Source: an uncultured Cellvibrionales bacterium (GTDB taxonomy: Bacteria > Pseudomonadota > Gammaproteobacteria > Pseudomonadales > UBA7434). From it: a stretch of DNA of 6,270 bases. Made by a program: the position numbers and the translations under genes. The stretch covers positions 1 to 6,270 of the forward strand of contig CALCNB010000084.1 of NCBI GenBank assembly GCA_937897785.1, read 5' to 3'. The notes below the pieces were generated by a model. It saw nothing but the letters and a program-made list of their open reading frames with translations, searched no databases and had not been told where the DNA came from. Positions 1-5,586 of the stretch are shown in pieces. Positions within the stretch are counted from its first letter, which is position 1. Each line of letters opens with the position of its first letter.

Positions 1-1017
1 GCTGAAGCGCTTATAAGTCGTGACAGTTTGGTCGGCCGTGAGGCGTTCCGAGTTAGTGATCGCGTGAGAGCGATCTTAATGGAAATTAGAGAAGATGTGC
101 GTGGGCCGCAATTAGCTTTAAGCCGCGCTTGCAATGAAATGCTCATCGAGTTGTTTTCAATTGAAGTTCCTGAAATTTCTGAGCAAGTCATTGAGATTCG
201 TGCCGCGGCTAGAGACCCCGGTTTGCGCGCTAAGATAGCGGTGAAAACCAATGACGGTCGTATTGACCCTGTCGGCGCTTGTGTTGGTATGCGTGGTTCT
301 CGAGTACAGGCAGTATCCGGTGAATTAGCCAATGAGCGTGTCGATATTATTCTTTGGGATGATAATCCTGCACAACTTGCTATTAATGCCTTGTCGCCCG
401 CTGAAGTTGAATCGATCATCGTTGATGAAGATTCGCATTCAATGGATGTTGCTGTTGCTGAAGATAATTTAGCGCAAGCGATTGGTCGCAATGGACAAAA
501 CGTGCGTTTAGCTTCGCAGTTAACGGGCTGGACTATTAATGTCATGAGTTCAGAAGACGCGGTTGCAAAAGGTGAAGAGGAGGCCGGCCGGCAAGTCGAT
601 ATGTTTATGAAAGCGCTAGATATCGATGAAGATGTGTCCTTGGTGCTCGTAGAAGAAGGCTTTACTTCGTTAGAAGAAGTGGCTTATGTGCCATTAGAAG
701 AGATGGTCAACATAGAAGGCTTCGATGAGGATATTGCTAATGAACTAAGGGCGCGAGCAAAAGATGCACTGTTAACCCAGGCCATTGCTTCAGAAGAAGT
801 TTTAGAGGGTGGCAATCCCGCTGATGATCTTCTTAATATGGAAGGTATGGATAGACATTTGGCTTTCGTATTGGCCAGCAAAGGTATTGTCACCATGGAA
901 GATTTGGCTGAGCAAGCAGTAGAAGATATTTTAGGCATTGGAGATTTAGATGCAGAACGCGCAGGGGAGTTGATTATGACTGCTCGTGCGCCCTGGTTTG
1001 CAGATGAAGAAAAGTAA
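1..1017 (+). CDS. nusA: Transcription termination/antitermination factor NusA, 3' part
   Basis: NusA binds RNA polymerase and nascent RNA and modulates pausing, intrinsic termination and antitermination complexes. The frame is open from base 1, so the gene starts upstream; against the 495-residue E. coli protein (recalled) about 155-160 residues are missing, namely the N-terminal polymerase-binding domain and part of S1. The visible 338 residues hold the end of the S1 domain (about 1-40), KH1 with GACVGMRG at 92-99, KH2 with IGRNGQNV at 161-168, and two C-terminal acidic helix-hairpin repeats (about 201-258 and 275-333). Both C-terminal repeats are present, as in gammaproteobacterial NusA. 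The TTG at 28 is only an internal codon, not a start. TAA at 1015-1017 lies 35 bases before infB, consistent with co-transcription. Identification is near certain; the 5' boundary is simply the window edge. Confidence 0.97.
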   Translation, partial: AEALISRDSLVGREAFRVSDRVRAILMEIREDVRGPQLALSRACNEMLIELFSIEVPEISEQVIEIRAAARDPGLRAKIAVKTNDGRIDPVGACVGMRGSRVQAVSGELANERVDIILWDDNPAQLAINALSPAEVESIIVDEDSHSMDVAVAEDNLAQAIGRNGQNVRLASQLTGWTINVMSSEDAVAKGEEEAGRQVDMFMKALDIDEDVSLVLVEEGFTSLEEVAYVPLEEMVNIEGFDEDIANELRARAKDALLTQAIASEEVLEGGNPADDLLNMEGMDRHLAFVLASKGIVTMEDLAEQAVEDILGIGDLDAERAGELIMTARAPWFADEEK

Positions 1018-1052
1018 GGCAAACCATTTAATTGTCCTAGGGGGAAAGGTAG

Positions 1053-3734
1053 ATGGCGGAAGTGACAGTAAGTCAACTCGCTAAAACAGTAGGTGCTTCG
1101 GTTGATCGTTTGCTATCGCAGATGAAAGAAGCTGGCCTCGATCATCAATCGGGTGATCAATCTGTCTCAGATGAAGATAAGCAAAAATTATTGACGCATT
1201 TGAAAAGCAGTCATGGTGCCAGTACGGCTGCGCCCAAACGGATTACTTTAAAACGAAAAACGTTAGGTACAGTGAAGGCGGCGGGCAGCCAAGGTAGGAA
1301 AACAGTTTCGGTTGAGGTGCGTAAAAAACGCACTTACATTAAGCGCGATGAAGCGCCGGTCGATGAAGCAGCAGTCGTTGAAAATTTAGCGCCAAGCGAT
1401 TCTAAGAGTGCCACTGATGATCAGGCGATTAATGAATCTACCGTTAGTGAGACAGAGGCAATAGAGTCTGTCACTAAAGAGCAGATTGAAGCTGTTGAGC
1501 GTGACGCGGCGGAACTCGATGCGGCAATAGATACTGCCGAGAAAGACCCATCACATGATCCCTTTGATGTTGAGGAATTGCGTCAGCGGGCGGCGACTAA
1601 GCGTAAAGAACAAGAGGTTTTAGAGAAGAGTCGACGCGATGCAGTGGCTAAGGAAAAAGCAGAAGCGGTTGCGCGTCAGAAAGCAGAATTGCTTGCTAAG
1701 CAACAAGCTGAAGCGGCGCCCAAAAAAGAAAGATCGACGCCGACTAAGAACTTTAAAGTAGCTACCCCAATAAATGATGACGACGAACCTCGTAGGAAAG
1801 CTAACAAAGGTAAAAAGCTACCGAAGCAACGTGGCAAAAATCGCGGCAGTCAGGTTAAGGTTGATGACTTTCTTACCAATGAAACGGATGGTTCGTTTGT
1901 TAGTATGGGTAGCCGAAAAGTATTACAGGCGGTTAGCCGTCAAGATTTCACCCAACCAACTGAACGTATCGTTCATGAGGTTGCCTTAGCCGAGGCAATC
2001 ACTGTGGCAGATTTAGCGCAGCAAATGGCGATTAAAGCGAAAGTCGTGGTTAAAGAGCTGATGAAGCTTGGTGAGATGGCAACCATTAATCAAAGTATTG
2101 ACCAAGAGACTGCCATATTATTAATTGAAGAGTTGGGTCATAGCTACCGATTAGTCAGTGATAATGAGCTAGAAGAGACGTTGATTGCTGAGCTGACTGA
2201 ACAGAGTTCAACTGATAATGTTAACCCAGCAAGACCGCCAGTCGTGACAGTTATGGGTCATGTTGATCATGGTAAAACATCATTACTTGATTATATTCGT
2301 GAGTCAAAAGTCGCTAGCGGTGAAGCGGGCGGAATTACTCAGCACATCGGTGCATACCATGTTGAAACGAATAATGGTGTGATTAGCTTTCTTGATACAC
2401 CGGGACATGCGGCATTCACTGCTATGCGAGCACGAGGTGCAAAATGCACCGATATCGTGGTGTTAGTTGTTGCAGCTGATGATGGCGTGATGCCGCAAAC
2501 GATTGAAGCCGTTCAGCATGCGAAAGCTGCTGAGGTGCCTTTGGTGATAGCCGTCAACAAGATGGATAAAGAAGCCGCTGATCCTGAGCGGGTCAAAAAT
2601 GAATTGGTAGCCCAAGAAGTTGTACCCGAAGAGTGGGGTGGTGATACACAGTTTATTCCTGTCTCAGCGCATACTGGCGAAGGTATCGATAAGTTGCTTG
2701 ATGCCCTATCACTGCAAGCAGAAATGCTAGAACTCACGGCGCCAATTGAAGGTCCTGCTAAAGGCGTGGTTGTCGAGTCAAGGCTCGACAAGGGTCGAGG
2801 CAATATTGCTTCTATTCTAGTTCAAGAAGGCACTTTGCGAAATGGCGACTATGTTTTAGCCGGCATGCAGTTTGGTCGAGTAAGAAATATGAGCGATGAG
2901 CGCGGCCAGTTAATAGAAACTGCTGGTCCATCGATTCCGGTTGAAATTTTAGGTTTAGACGGAACGCCTAACGCTGGTGATGATGTGATAGTCGTAAAGG
3001 ATGAGCGTAAGGCGCGTGAAGTGGTTGATATGCGTCGTCAAAAAGAACGTGAAGTTAAGTTCTCACGACAGCAGAAGGCGAATCTTGATAATATATTTGC
3101 CAGTTTTGAGTCAACTGAGGTTAAAACTCTCAATGTGTTAGTTAAGGCTGATGTAAGAGGGTCGGTTGAAGCGATTATTTCTGCACTAGGTGATATTGGT
3201 AACGATGAGGTCAAAGTTAATGTGATTTCAGGTGGTGTTGGCGCCATCGCTGAAGCCGATATTAATTTAGCGGCAACAACCAGTGCCGTTATTTTTGGTT
3301 TTAATGTGCGTGCTGACGCGACAGCACGCGCTGCCGCCGAAAAAGAGTCATTAGAAATACGCTATTACAGTATTATTTATAACTTACTGGATGATGTGAA
3401 AGATGCATTGTCGGGCATGCTGGCACCGGAGATGCGCGAAGAAATTCTAGGTACTGCTGAAGTGCGCGATGTATTTAAATCACCAAAGTTTGGCTTGGTT
3501 GCTGGTTGTATGGTGGTTGAAGGTTTGGTGTTACGCAGTAAGCAGATTCGAGTTTTACGCGAAAACATTGTTATTCATGAGGGTGAATTGGATTCTTTGC
3601 GTCGTTTTAAAGATGACGTGAGTGAGGTTCGAAGTGGAACTGAGTGCGGTATTGGTGTTAAAGATTATACCGATGTTAAAGCTGGCGACAGAATAGAAGT
3701 GTTTGATATACAGAAAGTGGCGAGAAGCCTTTAG
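1053..3734 (+). CDS. infB: Translation initiation factor IF-2
   Basis: IF2 is the GTPase that delivers fMet-tRNA to the 30S subunit and promotes 50S joining. It has 893 residues against 890 in E. coli. Domains in order: N-terminal IF2_N-type module (about 1-55); a variable charged linker including a Lys/Glu/Ala-rich, probably helical stretch (about 175-227); a second IF2_N module (about 303-366); the G domain with G1 GHVDHGKT (402-409), G2 region GGITQHIG (426-433), G3 DTPGH (448-452), G4 NKMD (502-505) and G5 SAHTG (538-542); then domain II, a domain with VRGSVEAI near 701-708, and the C-terminal tRNA-binding domain with AGCMVVEG at 817-824. All nucleotide-binding motifs look intact; G5 has His where E. 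coli has Lys. The ATG at 1053 is supported by AGGGGG (1039-1044) eight bases upstream and by N-terminal similarity to known IF2. The 35-base gap after nusA fits one transcript. Confidence 0.98.
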   Translation: MAEVTVSQLAKTVGASVDRLLSQMKEAGLDHQSGDQSVSDEDKQKLLTHLKSSHGASTAAPKRITLKRKTLGTVKAAGSQGRKTVSVEVRKKRTYIKRDEAPVDEAAVVENLAPSDSKSATDDQAINESTVSETEAIESVTKEQIEAVERDAAELDAAIDTAEKDPSHDPFDVEELRQRAATKRKEQEVLEKSRRDAVAKEKAEAVARQKAELLAKQQAEAAPKKERSTPTKNFKVATPINDDDEPRRKANKGKKLPKQRGKNRGSQVKVDDFLTNETDGSFVSMGSRKVLQAVSRQDFTQPTERIVHEVALAEAITVADLAQQMAIKAKVVVKELMKLGEMATINQSIDQETAILLIEELGHSYRLVSDNELEETLIAELTEQSSTDNVNPARPPVVTVMGHVDHGKTSLLDYIRESKVASGEAGGITQHIGAYHVETNNGVISFLDTPGHAAFTAMRARGAKCTDIVVLVVAADDGVMPQTIEAVQHAKAAEVPLVIAVNKMDKEAADPERVKNELVAQEVVPEEWGGDTQFIPVSAHTGEGIDKLLDALSLQAEMLELTAPIEGPAKGVVVESRLDKGRGNIASILVQEGTLRNGDYVLAGMQFGRVRNMSDERGQLIETAGPSIPVEILGLDGTPNAGDDVIVVKDERKAREVVDMRRQKEREVKFSRQQKANLDNIFASFESTEVKTLNVLVKADVRGSVEAIISALGDIGNDEVKVNVISGGVGAIAEADINLAATTSAVIFGFNVRADATARAAAEKESLEIRYYSIIYNLLDDVKDALSGMLAPEMREEILGTAEVRDVFKSPKFGLVAGCMVVEGLVLRSKQIRVLRENIVIHEGELDSLRRFKDDVSEVRSGTECGIGVKDYTDVKAGDRIEVFDIQKVARSL

Positions 3735-3764
3735 CCTGTGCCGTCAATACTTTACTTACTGCGT

Positions 3765-3773
3765 TGTTATAAT
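3765..3773 (+). promoter_or_regulatory. Possible extended -10 promoter element before rbfA
   Basis: The infB-rbfA gap contains TGTTATAAT, an exact match to the sigma70 extended -10 consensus TGnTATAAT, with TATAAT at 3768-3773. No good -35 hexamer is seen at the expected distance (CAATAC at 3745-3750 is poor), but extended -10 promoters can work without one. Initiation would fall near 3780, only about seven bases before the rbfA ATG at 3787, so the transcript would be almost leaderless. This is inferred from sequence alone; a chance match is possible. Confidence 0.35.
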
Positions 3774-3786
3774 ATGAGTGTGCGTC

Positions 3787-4161
3787 ATGCCAAAAGAGTA
3801 TAGCCGCTCGGAGCGCGTCGCGGATTTCATTAAGCGTGAAGTTGCTTTGTTGTTACAAAGAGAGTTGCGTGATCCGCGGGTTAGCAATGCGAATGTCAAT
3901 GCAGTGGTTGTGAGTCGCGACATGTCGATAGCTAAAATATATGTCACGTTTTTTGATAAAGAGACGGCTGAAGAGGCAAAGCAAGCGGTTGAAGTATTAA
4001 ACGGTGCAGCTGGTTTTATTCGTACTCAGGTAGCTAGCCAGCACAGTATGCGGTCAACACCAAAGTTACGTTTTTATTTTGATGACAGCGTTAGGCAAGG
4101 CGAGCATTTGTCCAATTTGATTGATCGTGCTATCGCTGGCAGCGGGTCAGATGATAATTGA
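3787..4161 (+). CDS. rbfA: 30S ribosome-binding factor RbfA
   Basis: RbfA is a small KH-type protein that binds immature 30S subunits and assists late 16S rRNA maturation, including 5'-end processing and cold adaptation in E. coli. The product is 124 residues against 133 in E. coli, slightly shorter at the C-terminus. Recognisable segments are the N-terminal MPKEYSRSERV (E. coli MAKEFGRPQRV), LLLQRELRDPRV, MSRDMSIAKIYVTF, and GFIR followed by a Pro-Lys-Leu strand ending FYFDDS. The ATG at 3787 is preferred because it aligns with the E. coli start. An in-frame GTG at 3778 would add three residues (V-C-V) with no homology. The ribosome binding site is weak: only GAGTG at 3776-3780 lies nearby, which suggests translation coupled to infB or near-leaderless initiation. 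The gene lies 52 bases after infB and 30 before truB. Identity is certain; the exact start is slightly less so. Confidence 0.95.
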   Translation: MPKEYSRSERVADFIKREVALLLQRELRDPRVSNANVNAVVVSRDMSIAKIYVTFFDKETAEEAKQAVEVLNGAAGFIRTQVASQHSMRSTPKLRFYFDDSVRQGEHLSNLIDRAIAGSGSDDN

Positions 4162-4191
4162 ATTGAACGGTTCTTGCATAGGATAGTTTGA

Positions 4192-5127
4192 GTGGGCAGA
4201 GCGAATCGACGCGGTCGTTTGATCAATGGTATTTTGGTATTAGATAAGCCATTAGGCCTAAGTTCAAACCAGGCATTGCAGCAGTGCAAGCGATTATTTT
4301 TTGCCGCCAAGGCCGGCCATACGGGCAGCCTTGACCCACTAGCCACAGGTGTGCTGCCTTTGTGCTTTGGTGAAGCAACAAAGTTTTCGCAATTTTTATT
4401 AGATGCGAATAAGACTTATACCAGCACGTTTGTTTTAGGTCAGAGCAGTACTACCGATGATGCCGATGGTGAAATAACGGCAGTAGCAGATGCTTCTAAG
4501 TTAACTGAGGCTGAGGTTTTATCAGCGTTAATGTCGTTTCAGGGTGAGCAACAGCAAGTGCCGCCCATGTATTCGGCGTTAAAGCATAACGGTGAACGAT
4601 TATATAAATTGGCGCGCCGCGGTGAAGAGGTTGAACGAGCGAGTCGCGATATACGCGTAGATGATATTGAGTTGCTGGCATTTCGAGTTGACGATGCTAG
4701 TCAAGTGGTTGAAATAGATGTGTGCTTAGCGGTGAGTAAGGGGACATATATTCGCCGAATTGCTGCAGATTTAGGTGAGAAGTTAGCGGTTGGTGGTTTT
4801 GTTTCGGCGTTAAGAAGGGTACAGAGTGGCCCTTTTGTTGAGTCGCAAGCGATTGATTTTGAGCAGTTAGAACGGTTGGAAGGCGATGATAATACTGCCG
4901 CACTTGATGAATTACTGTTGCCGATGGACAGTGCTTTACAGCATATTCCATCGGTAGTGTTAGATCCATCGACTGGATTTTACTTACAGCGTGGTCAGGC
5001 CGTGCAGGTGCCAGATTCACCGCTCAACGGTAAAGTGAGATTGTTGATGGAAGCGGGTGACTTTATTGGCATCGGTGAAATAGATGATCAAGGCCGCGTC
5101 GCGCCTAAGCGATTAGTGGTTTCGTAA
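4192..5127 (+). CDS. truB: tRNA pseudouridine(55) synthase TruB
   Basis: TruB converts U55 in the T-loop of nearly all tRNAs to pseudouridine and also acts as a tRNA folding chaperone. It has 311 residues against 314 in E. coli. The catalytic motif GHTGSLDPLATG spans 42-53, with the nucleophile at Asp48, the same number as in E. coli. KTY ending at Tyr76 matches the active-site Tyr76; PPMYSALK is at 124-131 and KGTYIRR at about 183-189. A C-terminal PUA-like TruB_C region follows from about residue 255. The start is GTG at 4192: the first residues line up with the E. coli N-terminus (RRGR-INGIL), and AGGAT at 4180-4184 gives a ribosome binding site seven bases away. It follows rbfA by 30 bases. 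All catalytic positions checked are intact. Confidence 0.97.
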   Translation: MGRANRRGRLINGILVLDKPLGLSSNQALQQCKRLFFAAKAGHTGSLDPLATGVLPLCFGEATKFSQFLLDANKTYTSTFVLGQSSTTDDADGEITAVADASKLTEAEVLSALMSFQGEQQQVPPMYSALKHNGERLYKLARRGEEVERASRDIRVDDIELLAFRVDDASQVVEIDVCLAVSKGTYIRRIAADLGEKLAVGGFVSALRRVQSGPFVESQAIDFEQLERLEGDDNTAALDELLLPMDSALQHIPSVVLDPSTGFYLQRGQAVQVPDSPLNGKVRLLMEAGDFIGIGEIDDQGRVAPKRLVVS

Positions 5128-5135
5128 TTTAAATA

Positions 5136-5176
5136 TGATTGCAATGAAAAAGTATTGTGATTAATCGGTTTTTTTT
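5136..5176 (+). other. AU-rich hairpin followed by a T8 tract, start of rpsO leader
   Basis: ATTGCAAT (5138-5145) can pair with ATTGTGAT (5154-5161), allowing G-U pairs, around an eight-base loop. Two further pairs (5137-5162, 5136-5163) make about ten. A run of eight Ts follows at 5169-5176, six bases after the stem. The stem is AU-rich with several G-U pairs, so it is poor as an intrinsic terminator. It could be a weak attenuator after truB, or an upstream stem of the rpsO leader; E. coli rpsO leaders also have hairpins before the pseudoknot. The structure is visible on paper only, and no function is proven. Confidence 0.35.
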
Positions 5177-5178
5177 GA

Positions 5179-5226
5179 CCTGTCTGTAAATGTGCACGGG
5201 CGGGCCATTTTTATTTATTGCACATT
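5179..5226 (+). promoter_or_regulatory. H-type pseudoknot in the rpsO leader, probable S15 autoregulatory element
   Basis: Stem 1 pairs CCTGTCTGT (5179-5187) with ACGGGCGGG (5196-5204): nine continuous pairs, three of them G-U. Its loop carries AATGTGC (5189-5195), the exact complement of GCACATT (5220-5226), giving a seven-pair stem 2. The two stems abut with no intervening base on one side and a single A (5188) crossing on the other; a 15-base U-rich loop (5205-5219) closes the fold. This is the geometry of a coaxially stacked H-type pseudoknot. It ends one base before the rpsO Shine-Dalgarno. In E. coli, S15 represses its own translation by binding a leader pseudoknot through a G-U/G-C motif; stem 1 here has several adjacent G-U and G-C pairs. 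Pairing is seen directly; the S15 role is inferred from position and precedent. Confidence 0.7.
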
Positions 5227-5227
5227 C

Positions 5228-5234
5228 GAGAGGA
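5228..5234 (+). promoter_or_regulatory. Ribosome binding site of rpsO
   Basis: GAGAGGA lies seven bases before the ATG at 5242, and decides for that start over the in-frame TTG at 5218. It sits directly 3' of the second pseudoknot stem, so ribosome loading and pseudoknot folding must interact. Confidence 0.85.
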
Positions 5235-5241
5235 AAGTACC

Positions 5242-5511
5242 ATGGCATTAACTGCAGAAGTAAAAGCAAGTATTGTGAAAGAGTATCAACGAGAAGATGG
5301 CGATACCGGTTCACCAGAAGTTCAAGTCGCTTTACTAACCGCAAATATCAATAATTTGCAGGATCATTTTGGCGATCATAAAAAAGATCACCATTCGCGC
5401 CGCGGATTGATTCGTATGGTTAATCAGCGCAGAAAGTTATTAGATTATTTAAAGGGTAACGATGCTGACCGTTATGCTGATCTGATTAAACGGTTAGGTT
5501 TACGTCGTTAA
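5242..5511 (+). CDS. rpsO: Small ribosomal subunit protein S15
   Basis: S15 is a primary 16S rRNA-binding protein that organises the three-way junction of the central domain and forms an intersubunit bridge. The product is 89 residues, the usual bacterial length, and collinear with E. coli S15. Conserved blocks are DTGSPEVQVALLTA (21-34), KKDHHSRRGL (47-56), QRRKLLDYL (62-70) and the terminal RLGLRR. The residues known in E. coli to contact the G-U/G-C motif of rRNA and of its own mRNA (His41, Asp48, Ser51 without the initiator Met) are present as His42, Asp49 and Ser52. The ATG at 5242 is fixed by GAGAGGA seven bases upstream and by the N-terminus. It lies between a structured 114-base leader and an intrinsic terminator, so it can be controlled separately from truB and pnp. 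Confidence 0.98.
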   Translation: MALTAEVKASIVKEYQREDGDTGSPEVQVALLTANINNLQDHFGDHKKDHHSRRGLIRMVNQRRKLLDYLKGNDADRYADLIKRLGLRR

Positions 5512-5531
5512 TTTTATGTCAGTGATTTGTC

Positions 5532-5564
5532 GGCGATAGGCAATGGGGCCTTTCGCCATTTTTT
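5532..5564 (+). terminator. Rho-independent terminator between rpsO and pnp
   Basis: GGCGA (5532-5536) pairs with TCGCC (5553-5557), then after one T-T mismatch AGGC (5538-5541) pairs with GCCT (5548-5551). This gives nine pairs around a six-base loop (5542-5547). The stem is followed by one A and six Ts (5559-5564). It lies 20 bases after the rpsO stop, where E. coli also has a partial terminator before pnp. Here it should end much of the rpsO transcript and let a fraction read through into pnp. Confidence 0.85.
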
Positions 5565-5574
5565 AGTATTCGAT

Positions 5575-5580
5575 GGAGGA
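5575..5580 (+). promoter_or_regulatory. Strong ribosome binding site of pnp
   Basis: GGAGGA, near-perfect against the 16S anti-Shine-Dalgarno, ends six bases before GTG at 5587 and establishes that GTG as the pnp start. It lies 10 bases after the terminator T tract. Confidence 0.88.
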
Positions 5581-5586
5581 TTTCTA

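Noticed and set aside
684..1076. Reverse-strand open frame of 130 codons opposite the nusA end
   Set aside because: It lies antisense to a conserved coding region, has no recognisable protein features, and is the kind of open frame expected opposite this codon use.
1572..1740. Lys/Glu/Ala-rich stretch of infB as a DNA repeat or insertion
   Set aside because: There is no exact nucleotide repeat unit. Such charged helical linkers are normal and variable in gammaproteobacterial IF2, and the total length matches the family.
3778..3786. In-frame GTG as the rbfA start, adding three residues
   Set aside because: The ATG at 3787 aligns exactly with the E. coli RbfA N-terminus, and neither codon has a strong ribosome binding site, so homology decides.
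5134..5139. TATGAT as a -10 box of an rpsO promoter
   Set aside because: It matches five of six bases, but no acceptable -35 lies 16-18 bases upstream and there is no extended TG. An rpsO promoter in this region is plausible from E. coli, but this site is not supportable from sequence.
5175..5180. TTGACC as a -35 box in the rpsO leader
   Set aside because: The bases 16-18 downstream are GC-rich (around 5197-5203) with no -10-like hexamer, and the region is better explained by the pseudoknot stem.
5179..5219. Rho-independent terminator formed by the 5179-5204 stem and the following T-rich stretch
   Set aside because: The T run starts three bases after the stem and is interrupted by As, three stem pairs are G-U, and the exact loop complementarity to 5220-5226 fits a pseudoknot better.
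5218..5241. In-frame TTG as the rpsO start, giving a 97-residue product
   Set aside because: The eight extra residues match no S15, the TTG overlaps the pseudoknot strand, and a good ribosome binding site sits before the ATG at 5242.
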